A stretch of DNA of 50,970 nt from Chitinophagia bacterium (GCA_009920495.1 RFZW01000004.1:1-50970), one strand, 5' to 3'; numbered from the stretch's first letter, positions 41,279 through 49,696 are shown. The notes: generated from the sequence alone by a model not told the origin. Made by a program: numbers and translations.

Positions 41279-41716
41279 ATGAAATTTATCAAATTTACTT
41301 TCGCAATATTATTGACCCTTATTGTATTTGGTGCACAAGCACAAGAAAAAAAAGAACAAAAACTAAATGAAACTTTGGAGCAGTTTCGATTAACGCTGAT
41401 TGATCCTAATGAATCCACTTTTTATGCATTAACATCACCCAAGTTGTCTTATGGACATTCTGGGGGTGCTGTTGAAGATCAAAAAACTTTCATCGCAAAT
41501 ATGGTGAATGGAAAGAGTGATTTTGTAACCATTAATATTGCAGATCAAACGGTTGAGGTCGAAGGAAATATAGGTTATGTGCGTCACACATTTAATGCAG
41601 TCACTTCTACGGATCCTAAAATAGCACCCATTAAATTAAAAATATTTTATGTTTGGGTTTTTGAAGCAGGTGCTTGGAAATTAAGAGCGCGTCAAGCAGT
41701 TAAAATTCTGATTTAA
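41279..41716 (+). CDS. NTF2-like (DUF4440-type) secreted protein
   Basis: Signal peptide; DPNESTFYALTSPKLSYGHSGG..., GYVRHTFNA..., WKLRARQAVK. Confidence 0.75.
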   Translation: MKFIKFTFAILLTLIVFGAQAQEKKEQKLNETLEQFRLTLIDPNESTFYALTSPKLSYGHSGGAVEDQKTFIANMVNGKSDFVTINIADQTVEVEGNIGYVRHTFNAVTSTDPKIAPIKLKIFYVWVFEAGAWKLRARQAVKILI

Positions 41717-41723
41717 GCATTAA

Positions 41724-41930
41724 TTAGCTTAAACGTTTAAGGCTTCTTTTATATTTACGATAAGTGGTAATATAACCCCATATAGGGATTACGATAGAAA
41801 GTAGGGTAAAGCTTTTTTTTGTTGGTAGGTCAATAATGGTGTTATCATACAGCCAACGAGTAAGTTCTAGTGATTTGAACATCAAGTAAATATTAATGCC
41901 TAGCGATATAATTAATAATGATTCTCTCAT
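41724..41930 (-). CDS. Small membrane protein (hypothetical)
   Basis: MRESLLIISLGINIYLMFKSLE..., two TM stretches; likely start at the internal Met of track ORF 41724-42020. Confidence 0.5.
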   Translation of the reverse strand: MRESLLIISLGINIYLMFKSLELTRWLYDNTIIDLPTKKSFTLLSIVIPIWGYITTYRKYKRSLKRLS

Positions 41931-41935
41931 GGGAA

Positions 41936-42157
41936 TTAGTTTTTTGATTTTGTCAATGCTCTTTTTGCAAGTATGCTGAATTGATAAATAGTTGCATACA
42001 CTAAGATAATTAAAATCCAAATAATGCAGGACATGAGCAGAATATCTTTTGCCATGCTGAAATAGCTCATAATTGGGTCGGAATCAATTATTGCAAGGAA
42101 GATGGTTATTGATAAGGCCACCAAATAGCTTAGTCCTAGTTTTTGTTTAATGCTCAT
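41936..42157 (-). CDS. Small membrane protein (hypothetical)
   Basis: 73 aa with two TM stretches; same strand and spacing as the TA operon. Confidence 0.55.
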   Translation of the reverse strand: MSIKQKLGLSYLVALSITIFLAIIDSDPIMSYFSMAKDILLMSCIIWILIILVYATIYQFSILAKRALTKSKN

Positions 42158-42169
42158 TGCTAGCGCTAT

Positions 42170-42478
42170 TTATAATTTTAATTTCAATTCCAGCTTGCCA
42201 CCCAAACCAAACTCTACTATTCTTTCAAGGCTTGAGATACGCACTTCCTTAACATCATTTTCTATTTTTGATATATAGGATTTAGTGGTACCTACTTTTT
42301 TGGCAAGCTGCTCCTGTGTCATTCCTTTTTTAAGTCTGGCTTGTTGCAGCATTACGCCTATTTTAAAATTTTCGAATCCTTTTTCAAATTCGACTCTTTT
42401 TTTGGTACCTTTTTCCCCATAATGCTTTACAATCATTTCATCAAGTGTGGTAATATTCTTTTTCGTTTTCATAATCAT
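42170..42478 (-). CDS. XRE-family HTH antitoxin (HigA-like)
   Basis: LQQARLKKGMTQEQLAKKVGTTKSYISKIENDVKEVRISSLERIVEFG. Confidence 0.9.
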   Translation of the reverse strand: MIMKTKKNITTLDEMIVKHYGEKGTKKRVEFEKGFENFKIGVMLQQARLKKGMTQEQLAKKVGTTKSYISKIENDVKEVRISSLERIVEFGLGGKLELKLKL

Positions 42479-42836
42479 GTTTTATTTTTAATGCTTTATC
42501 AATTTCATTTTGAGGCGTCTTCTGAGTTTTCTTTTGGAATCCGTTTATAAGAACTAATTCATTTTGTTTATTAAAAAAGCAAAATATTCTAAATATATCA
42601 TTTCTTGTAAGTATCCTTATCTCAAATACTCCGTCAGACCCTATTATGTACTTTAAATATTTTGAAGGAACCTTTTCAACATTTTCAATTAATATAATAG
42701 TCCAGAAGATTTTTGCTTGTACTCTAGGCCTTTGATTTTTTATAAATACATCGTAGTAATCTTTGTAGAAAACAAGTTTTCTAATTTTTGAATCGTCTTT
42801 CAATATAAAGTTATTGCAAGTTGCCCGAAAGGGCAA
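42441..42836 (-). CDS. RelE/HigB (Gp49-like) toxin; start uncertain (non-ATG)
   Basis: KYLKYIIGSDGVFEIRILTRNDIFRIFCFFNKQNELVLINGFQKKTQKTPQNEIDKAL. Confidence 0.85.
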   Translation of the reverse strand: MPFRATCNNFILKDDSKIRKLVFYKDYYDVFIKNQRPRVQAKIFWTIILIENVEKVPSKYLKYIIGSDGVFEIRILTRNDIFRIFCFFNKQNELVLINGFQKKTQKTPQNEIDKALKIKHDYENEKEYYHT

Positions 42837-42839
42837 CTT
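42818..42839. promoter_or_regulatory. Palindrome aagttgccc-gaaa-gggcaactt at the 5' end of the TA operon
   Basis: 9-bp perfect stem with GAAA loop; AAGTTGCC-like sequence recurs just upstream. Confidence 0.45.
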
Positions 42840-42917
42840 TATTTTATTAATATTATTACTCCATGCATATTAATAAACTTGGCAACTTGGTATTTGCGTA
42901 TAAATACGTTGAAAGGG

Positions 42918-43060
42918 TAGGATTATCTCGCTTTGCTCGGTGATCCTATAATATTCGGTAATAATTAAGTAAGAATAGGATTACCTCGCTTCGCTCGGTG
43001 ATCCTATAAATCCCATAAAAAAGGTAACATAGGATTACCTCACTTCGCTCGGTGATCCTA
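42918..43060. repeat. Three-unit array of a 31-nt imperfect palindrome (TAGGATTACCTCGCTTCGCTCGGTGATCCTA)
   Basis: Copies at 42918-42948, 42976-43006, 43030-43060; each hairpin-forming, with 2-3 base differences. Confidence 0.88.
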
Positions 43061-43230
43061 TTATGTAGGGAAATCCCAGCATAAAAAAGTCAATAGTATC
43101 GTTGTATTTGCTTTTTTTAATAATGATTCATTGCTGCGCAATGAATAGGCTGCTCGGGTTATTCAAATTTCAAGCAAGCTTGTATTTGACTTCACCCTTC
43201 GCCGCCTTTTGTTTCACAAACATCATTAAA

Positions 43231-43262
43231 TGAAAAAAGCCAACATTTCTGTTGACTTTTTC
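43231..43262 (-). terminator. Hairpin terminator downstream of tRNA-Gln
   Basis: gaaaaaagccaac-atttct-gttgactttttc. Confidence 0.65.
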
Positions 43263-43264
43263 TT

Positions 43265-43338
43265 TGGTTGCCTGACCTGGATTCGAACCAAGACAAACTG
43301 CACCAAAAACAGTTGTGCTACCGTTACACCATCAGGCA
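43265..43338 (-). tRNA. tRNA-Gln(TTG)
   Basis: Reverse strand TGCCTGATGGTGTAACGGTAGCACAACTGTTTTTGGTGCAGTTTGTCTTGGTTCGAATCCAGGTCAGGCAACCA; cloverleaf by eye, CCA encoded. Confidence 0.92.
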
Positions 43339-43480
43339 ATCCTATTCCATTCTGAGAATGGAGTGCAAAAATAGGGGTCAGCGTAAAATTTTCCAAATAT
43401 TTATGTGTTTTCGGCCCATTATTATCAATTTGAGTTAACTTAACTAGCTAAATCCATTTTCAATATAAAAATTTTAAGTT

Positions 43481-44152
43481 ATGGGATACAAATTGCTACT
43501 GTTGACTGCCTTTATTGCCTGTTTATTTTTGCTTTCATTTAGGGCCGATAAAAAGAAAAGAATTGTGTTTTTTGGCGATTCTATTACACAAGCCGCAGTA
43601 AAAAAAGGGGGCTTTATTGATCTAATGCAAACCATGCTTCAACAAAAAGGCATTGATCAAAATTTTGAATTGATTGGCGCTGGTATTGGCGGGAATAAAA
43701 TTTATGATTTGTATTTGCGTATCGAAAATGATGTTTTAGTTAAAAAGCCAGATGTGGTTGTAGTATATATTGGCGTAAATGATGTTTGGCATAAAGCAAG
43801 TTCAGGTACAGGCACTGATTTTGATAAGTTTGGTAAGTTTTATGATGCTGTTATAAAAAAGATTCAAAACCAAGGTGCTAAAGTTATTTTAGTAACACCA
43901 GCAGCGATAGGAGAGAAACATGATTATAGTAATACGCAGGATGGTGACTTAAATTCCTATAGTAACTGGATTCGTCAATATGCGGCTACCAACAATATTG
44001 TACTTGTTGATTTAAGAAAAATATTTCATGATTATAGCTTGGCGAACAATCCCAACAATGTAGCAAAAGGTATTTTAACAACTGATGGGGTGCATTTAAA
44101 TGAAAAAGGGGATGCCTTAGTAGCGGAAGAATTATGGAAAGTGCTTCAATAA
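43481..44152 (+). CDS. SGNH/GDSL-family hydrolase
   Basis: FFGDSITQ, IGAGIGGNK, VVVYIGVNDVWH, DGVHLNEKG. Confidence 0.93.
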   Translation: MGYKLLLLTAFIACLFLLSFRADKKKRIVFFGDSITQAAVKKGGFIDLMQTMLQQKGIDQNFELIGAGIGGNKIYDLYLRIENDVLVKKPDVVVVYIGVNDVWHKASSGTGTDFDKFGKFYDAVIKKIQNQGAKVILVTPAAIGEKHDYSNTQDGDLNSYSNWIRQYAATNNIVLVDLRKIFHDYSLANNPNNVAKGILTTDGVHLNEKGDALVAEELWKVLQ

Positions 44153-44173
44153 ATTTTAGCAATTAAATATTAT

Positions 44174-44213
44174 AACAAAGGGTCCCTCCGAGCTATCGGA
44201 GGGACCCTTTGTT
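44174..44213. terminator. Bidirectional hairpin aacaaagggtccctccga-gcta-tcggagggaccctttgtt
   Basis: 18-bp perfect stem between convergent genes. Confidence 0.88.
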
Positions 44214-44241
44214 TAACTGCAAACTATGTTGCAATACTTTA

Positions 44242-45525
44242 TTAAGACGCTTTTATAAAGTAGTAATTCTTTTTACCTTTTTGGATAAGCAAATATTTGC
44301 CTTGTAATAAATGGGTAGTGTTCACTACAGTAAAATCGGTGCTGATTTTTTCCTTATTAATACTCAAACCGCCGGCCTGCCACATTTTGCGCGCTTCGCC
44401 TTTGCTTGGGAATATTTGAGTATCTGCTAATAAGCTCACAAAATCGTATCCTTCTGAAAGTTGTGCTAAGGTGATATTTGCAGTTGGAACGCCTTCCATG
44501 ACTTGTAATAATTGTTCCTCATTTAAGGATTGTAAAACCTCCGTAGTTGCGTTTCCAAATAAAATTTCAGTGGCGCGAATGGCAAAAGCCAAATCATCAG
44601 CACTATGCACTAGGGTCGTTAACTCAGCTGCTAATCTTTTTTGTAAAATTCTTAATTGCGGGGCTTGTTCGTGTTCGGATAATAATTGATCAATGGTTTC
44701 CATAGGAAGTAAAGTGAAAATTTTGATCCACTTTTTTGCATCCTCATCACTTGCGTTTAACCAAAATTGATAAAATTGGTAAGGCGAGGTTTTAGTTGCA
44801 TCTAACCAAACATTTCCTTTTTCTGTTTTCCCAAATTTGCCGCCATCTGCTTTTGTAATTAATGGGCAGGTAAATGCAAAAGCTTCGCCACTCATTTTGC
44901 GACGAATAATTTCAGTACCTGTAGTAATATTACCCCATTGGTCACTGCCGCCCATTTGCACTTTGCAATTTTTATTTTTATATAACCAATAAAAATCATA
45001 GCCCTGCACTAATTGGTAAGTAAATTCAGTAAAGCTCATACCGGTATCACCTTCAATTCTTTTTTTAACACTATCCTTCGCCATCATGTAATTCACCGTA
45101 ATATGCTTTCCAACTTCTCTTATAAAATCTAAAAAACTAAAATCTTTAAACCAATCATAGTTGTTGACCATTTCAGCAGCATTAGGTATGCTTGGGTCAA
45201 AGTTTAAAAAATGCGCAAGTTGTTTTTTTACACCCGCTAAATTAAATTGTAAAGTTTCCTCACTCAATAAATTTCTTTCTTCACTTTTACCACTAGGGTC
45301 GCCCACCATTCCTGTTGCGCCTCCCACTAATGCATAAGGTTTATGACCTGCTCTTTGTAAATGCATTAATAATAAGATGGGTACCAAACTACCTATATGC
45401 AAGCTGTCTGAAGTGGGGTCAAAGCCAATATAGCCTGAAACAGTTTCCTTTTGGAAAAGTTCCTCGGTCCCTGGCATGATATCTTGAATCATGCCTCTCC
45501 AACGTAGTTCTTGTATTAAGGTCAT
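44242..45525 (-). CDS. tyrS: Tyrosyl-tRNA synthetase
   Basis: [38 protein letters not shown]. Confidence 0.96.
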   Translation of the reverse strand: MTLIQELRWRGMIQDIMPGTEELFQKETVSGYIGFDPTSDSLHIGSLVPILLLMHLQRAGHKPYALVGGATGMVGDPSGKSEERNLLSEETLQFNLAGVKKQLAHFLNFDPSIPNAAEMVNNYDWFKDFSFLDFIREVGKHITVNYMMAKDSVKKRIEGDTGMSFTEFTYQLVQGYDFYWLYKNKNCKVQMGGSDQWGNITTGTEIIRRKMSGEAFAFTCPLITKADGGKFGKTEKGNVWLDATKTSPYQFYQFWLNASDEDAKKWIKIFTLLPMETIDQLLSEHEQAPQLRILQKRLAAELTTLVHSADDLAFAIRATEILFGNATTEVLQSLNEEQLLQVMEGVPTANITLAQLSEGYDFVSLLADTQIFPSKGEARKMWQAGGLSINKEKISTDFTVVNTTHLLQGKYLLIQKGKKNYYFIKAS

Positions 45526-45575
45526 AGTTTATACTTTAGGCAAAAATAACTACTAAAAAGCAATATTTTTGCATC

Positions 45576-45971
45576 ATGAACCCAACAACACCCACAATCG
45601 GGGAAGGAACCCGAATTTTACACTTTTTAGTGGATACCATTTTGATCACTATTTTAACCTATATAATATATAGCTGGTATAATTTTCAAGTGATTTATTG
45701 GAACTATACACCCGTGCGATTTGGGTATTTCTTTTTTGGAGTTACCTGGGGCTATACCTTTTTATTTGAATGGATTTTTTTACAAACTCCAGCCAAGATG
45801 ATGACTGGAGCCAAGGTGATTGCTACGAATGGCAAGCGCCCTAATATTGGACAATTTTTTATCAGAGCCACAATACGTACTACTATTATTTCCATGTTTG
45901 GCTTAGCCTGGAACGACCAACCATTACATGATACTTTTTCTAAAACGATACTCGTAAAAAAGTCAAAATAA
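45576..45971 (+). CDS. RDD family membrane protein
   Basis: RILHFLVDTILITILTY...QTPAKMMTGAKVIATNGKRPNIGQFFIRATIRT. Confidence 0.85.
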   Translation: MNPTTPTIGEGTRILHFLVDTILITILTYIIYSWYNFQVIYWNYTPVRFGYFFFGVTWGYTFLFEWIFLQTPAKMMTGAKVIATNGKRPNIGQFFIRATIRTTIISMFGLAWNDQPLHDTFSKTILVKKSK

Positions 45972-46034
45972 ATTCATTCCTTAATTCGCAACTTTAATGT
46001 AGTGCACGAAATGTACATTTGTAAAATTTTTTAA

Positions 46035-47900
46035 ATGGCTAAAATTGGAATAAATATTGCTACTGGTAGCTTACAACAATCCGAAATTATTGTGGGGATT
46101 GATTTAGGTACGACCAATAGTTTAGTGGCCATTATACATCCTGATACAAAATTACCCACTGCATTAAAGGAATTTGATGGCAGTAGCATTGTGCCAAGCG
46201 TGGTGCATTTTGATGCTTTTGGAAATGTTGCAGTAGGAGAAGCCGCGAAACCTTTTTTAGAATCTGATCCGCAAAATACCATCTTTAGTGCCAAGCGTTT
46301 AATAGGAAAAAGTCATCATGACATTCGGGAGCACCAGGATTTTTTTGCATATAAAATTATTGACGATAATAGAGATAGTTTGGTAAAAGTGCAAGTGGGA
46401 AATACTTTTTATTCACCCATTGATTTGTCTTCATATATTTTAGCAGAATTAAAAAAACGTGCCGAGCATATTTTAAAAACACCGGTAACGAAAGCGGTAA
46501 TTACAGTGCCTGCTTACTTTAATGATACACAACGTCAAGCGACACGCGATGCAGGAAAATTAGCAGGACTGGATGTGTTGCGTATTATCAATGAGCCTAC
46601 TGCTGCTAGCTTAGCGTATGGTTTGGGATTGGATCCAACGGAAGAAAAAACAATTGCAGTATATGATTTAGGCGGCGGCACTTTTGATATTTCCATATTA
46701 AAAATTTCGAATGGTATTTTCGAAGTGTTAAGTACCAATGGGGATACCTATTTAGGGGGAGATGATTTAGATCGCACCATTATTGAATATTGGATGAAGC
46801 AAATGGGGGCGGATCATTTAGAAGATCATAAAACGCTAAAACAGCAATTAAGATTAGCGGCTGAAAAAGCAAAAATCGCATTGTCATCAGCTGATTATTT
46901 TGAAACAGAATTTGCGGGTGAAAAAGTTTCCATCACCAAACAAATATTTAAAGATTTAATTACACCGATCGTTCAAAAGACCATGGAATGTTGCGCGCGC
47001 GCGATGAAGGATGCACAATTAAATATTTCAGATATTAATACGGTACTCATGGTAGGAGGTAGTACACGTGTACCTTTTGTAAAACAGAAAGTGGCTGATT
47101 TTTTTGCACAACCCGTAAATGACTCCGTGAATCCAGATGAAGTAGTTGCATTAGGGGCAGCAGTGCAAGCGGATATTTTAGCTGGGAATAATTCATCCAT
47201 GCTGTTATTAGATATCACGCCTTTAAGTTTAGGCATTGAGACCATGGGTGGCTTGATGGATGTATTGCTTCCACGTAATGCTAAAATTCCTACACAGGCT
47301 TCCAGACAATACACCACACAAAAAGATGCACAAACAGGGATTCATATTTCAGTATATCAAGGAGAGCGTGATTTGGTGAAGGACAATCGACAATTAGGTG
47401 CGTTTACTTTAAAAGGTATTCCTTCTATGCCTGCGGGTTTGCCAAAAGTGGAAGTGCGTTTTTTAATTAATGCAGATGGTATTTTACAAGTGAGTGCGAA
47501 AGAATTGAGAAGCGGAGTAAGTCAAACGATTGATATAAAACCACAATATGGATTAACGGATGAAGAAGTGGAGCAAAGATTATTGGAAAGTTTAACCCAT
47601 GCCAAGGCCGATATTAGTATGCGTGCTTTAGTAGAGGCGAGAACCGAAGCCGAACAAATGTTGGAGGTGACGGAAAAGTTTTTGGTAAAGAATGCGGCAC
47701 TTTTAACCCAGGAGGAGCTGACCAAAACTGCCCAAGCGATGCAAGCCTTACAGTTGGCGATCACCATGGAAGACAAGAACTTAATTCAGACTAAAACGGA
47801 GGAATTAAACGATATTTCACGCCCATTTGCCGAGCGGGTGATGGATCAGGCCATTTCGGGGGCCATGAAAGGGAAGAATATTGAGGATAAAGATTTATAG
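46035..47900 (+). CDS. hscA: Fe-S assembly Hsp70 chaperone HscA-like
   Basis: IVGIDLGTTNSLVAI, AVYDLGGGTFDISIL, VGGSTRVPFVKQKV; 621 aa. Confidence 0.9.
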   Translation: MAKIGINIATGSLQQSEIIVGIDLGTTNSLVAIIHPDTKLPTALKEFDGSSIVPSVVHFDAFGNVAVGEAAKPFLESDPQNTIFSAKRLIGKSHHDIREHQDFFAYKIIDDNRDSLVKVQVGNTFYSPIDLSSYILAELKKRAEHILKTPVTKAVITVPAYFNDTQRQATRDAGKLAGLDVLRIINEPTAASLAYGLGLDPTEEKTIAVYDLGGGTFDISILKISNGIFEVLSTNGDTYLGGDDLDRTIIEYWMKQMGADHLEDHKTLKQQLRLAAEKAKIALSSADYFETEFAGEKVSITKQIFKDLITPIVQKTMECCARAMKDAQLNISDINTVLMVGGSTRVPFVKQKVADFFAQPVNDSVNPDEVVALGAAVQADILAGNNSSMLLLDITPLSLGIETMGGLMDVLLPRNAKIPTQASRQYTTQKDAQTGIHISVYQGERDLVKDNRQLGAFTLKGIPSMPAGLPKVEVRFLINADGILQVSAKELRSGVSQTIDIKPQYGLTDEEVEQRLLESLTHAKADISMRALVEARTEAEQMLEVTEKFLVKNAALLTQEELTKTAQAMQALQLAITMEDKNLIQTKTEELNDISRPFAERVMDQAISGAMKGKNIEDKDL

Positions 47901-47904
47901 TAAA

Positions 47905-47935
47905 TTTGGTATTTTCAAAAGGAATCCTATCTTTG
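47905..47935 (+). promoter_or_regulatory. Bacteroidota-type promoter (TTTG-N19-TATCTTTG) upstream of rpsU
   Basis: Match to the TTTG / TAnnTTTG consensus. Confidence 0.65.
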
Positions 47936-48009
47936 CCATCCAATTTTCATTTGCCTTTAGTAAAATATAAGGCTATGAAAATCAAATTTTATTTTTTTAA
48001 AAAACGCCT

Positions 48010-48017
48010 GAGGAGGT
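48010..48017 (+). promoter_or_regulatory. Strong Shine-Dalgarno GAGGAGGT 7 nt before the rpsU ATG
   Basis: Complementary to the 16S 3' end; unusually strong for this phylum. Confidence 0.85.
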
Positions 48018-48024
48018 ATATATT

Positions 48025-48222
48025 ATGTTAATTATAGATTCAAAAGATTGCGAGAACATTGACAAAGCGCTTAAGAAGTACAAAAAGAAGTTCGAAAAAA
48101 GTAAAACTTTATTAAAGTTACGTGCGCGTCAAGCTTATGTAAAACCATCAGTACAACGTCGTTTCGAAGTATTGAAAGCTGTTTACAAGCAACAAATTTT
48201 CAGCGGAAAAATCGAAGGATAA
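48025..48222 (+). CDS. rpsU: 30S ribosomal protein bS21
   Basis: MLIIDSKDCENIDKALKKYKKKFEKSKTLLKLRARQAYVKPSVQRR. Confidence 0.94.
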   Translation: MLIIDSKDCENIDKALKKYKKKFEKSKTLLKLRARQAYVKPSVQRRFEVLKAVYKQQIFSGKIEG

Positions 48223-48250
48223 GCCAAAACCTTCCTTTTATATATTATTT

Positions 48251-48290
48251 AAGTAGCCTAAAAGTTTCCTAACTTTAGGCTACTTTTTTT
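48251..48290 (+). terminator. rpsU terminator hairpin + T-run
   Basis: aagtagcctaaaag...ctttaggctacttttttt. Confidence 0.82.
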
Positions 48291-49190
48291 ATGTCATTAC
48301 ACACCCGTTATACGCCATTAAATGCCTTTTTAAGCTACCTACAGTTTGAAAAAAGGTATTCTGTGCATACCATAACGGCTTACACGAATGATCTAATCCA
48401 ATTTTTCGACTTTGTTGAATCCCAATATGACAAATTTGAATTGGAGCAGGTGTCTGGCACCATGGTGCGCACTTGGTTGGCATCCTTGAAGGAAGCGGAA
48501 TTAACAGGTAAATCCCTGAATCGAAAAATATCTTCCTTAAAATCTTTCTTTAAATTCCAGATACAAAAGGGGGCATTAACAAAAAGCCCAATGGAAACCG
48601 TAACGAGTCCTAAAATTAGTAAGCGTTTGCCAGCCTTTGTTGCCGAAAATGACATTGAACAATTATTGCTGAATTTATCATTTGCAGAAGGGTGGAAGGG
48701 TTTTACTGAAAAAATGGTGATTCAATTATTTTATTCCACAGGTATGCGTTTGAGTGAGTTAATACAATGCAAACAAAACAATGTTGATTTAGGAAAAAAA
48801 CAAATCAAAGTTTTAGGAAAAGGAAATAAGGAACGCATACTTCCTATTAGTGCTGAATTGGCATTGGAACTAAAAAAATATATTCAACAAAAACCGGACG
48901 AAGGGCAAGGGGTCCCTAATTTATTTGTGACAGAAAAAGGGAAGCCCTTACAACCCAGAGCCGTATATACTTTTGTAAAATTTTATTTATCCCAAGTAAC
49001 TACATTACAAAAAAAGAGTCCCCATGTTTTGCGACATAGTTTTGCAACACATTTAATGAACAATGGCGCCGATTTAAATGCAGTCAAGGAATTACTAGGA
49101 CACAGCAGTCTAGCTGCCACACAGGTATACACGCATAATACCATTGAAAAATTAAAGGAAGTTTTCGCCAAAGCGCATCCCAAAGCCTAA
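48291..49190 (+). CDS. xerC: Tyrosine recombinase XerC/XerD
   Basis: LFYSTGMRLSELIQCKQ, HVLRHSFATHLMNNGADLNAVKELLGHSSLAATQVYTH. Confidence 0.92.
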   Translation: MSLHTRYTPLNAFLSYLQFEKRYSVHTITAYTNDLIQFFDFVESQYDKFELEQVSGTMVRTWLASLKEAELTGKSLNRKISSLKSFFKFQIQKGALTKSPMETVTSPKISKRLPAFVAENDIEQLLLNLSFAEGWKGFTEKMVIQLFYSTGMRLSELIQCKQNNVDLGKKQIKVLGKGNKERILPISAELALELKKYIQQKPDEGQGVPNLFVTEKGKPLQPRAVYTFVKFYLSQVTTLQKKSPHVLRHSFATHLMNNGADLNAVKELLGHSSLAATQVYTHNTIEKLKEVFAKAHPKA

Positions 49191-49368
49191 CCTAACTCAT
49201 TGATTCATGTTGGCACGTATGATATTCATCATACCGTATCCTAAAGTTTTCATAAAACCTTTTTTTACTTGAAAATTATTATTAAAAGTGGTAACTTACT
49301 ATTGCAGGTGAATATGAAATAATTGCCTGATCAGTTCTTTTAATTTATCATTTTTAAATTATTATTTT

Positions 49369-49668
49369 ATGAACATTAGTATTCAAACAGTGCATTTTGA
49401 TGCAGACAAAAAGTTGTTAGAATTCGTACAAAAAAAATTAGACAAATTAGAAACGTTTCATGATCGTATCACCAAGGTGGAAGTGTATTTAAAATTGGAA
49501 AGTTTGGCACATGCGATTAAAGAAAAAGTGGTTGAGATAAAAATTCATATACCCAAGCAAGAATGCTTTGTAAAAGCAAGTGCCACCAGTTTTCAAACAG
49601 CATTTGATCAAGCATTTGATTCCATCACCAATCAATTAAAAAAGAAAAAGGAGCGTATCGCTGCTTAA
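49369..49668 (+). CDS. hpf: Ribosome hibernation-promoting factor (HPF/RaiA)
   Basis: MNISIQTVHFDADKKLLEFVQKKLDKLETFHDRITKVEVYLKLE. Confidence 0.9.
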   Translation: MNISIQTVHFDADKKLLEFVQKKLDKLETFHDRITKVEVYLKLESLAHAIKEKVVEIKIHIPKQECFVKASATSFQTAFDQAFDSITNQLKKKKERIAA

Positions 49669-49696
49669 TCATAAAATTTTCAAGCAAGTTCCGTGT

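Noticed and set aside
18308-41716. Catabolic cluster as a transposon or integrative element
   Set aside because: No transposase, integrase, conjugation genes or terminal repeats were found; flanks are ordinary intergenic DNA.
42918-43060. Possible mini CRISPR array
   Set aside because: Only three units, repeats are themselves palindromic and variable, spacers are short and unequal (27, 23 nt), no cas genes nearby.
43126-43146. attcattgc-tgc-gcaatgaat palindrome as a fourth repeat unit
   Set aside because: Sequence unrelated to the 31-nt repeats; a single short hairpin with no clear role.
46973-47317. Long antisense ORFs in hscA, tyrS, queA and elsewhere as genes
   Set aside because: They lie fully opposite confident conserved genes, lack recognisable domains and arise from codon bias.
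48291-49190. Tyrosine recombinase as an integrase of a mobile island
   Set aside because: Domain layout and rpsU/hpf/tuf neighbourhood match the chromosomal Xer recombinase; no att repeats or phage genes seen.
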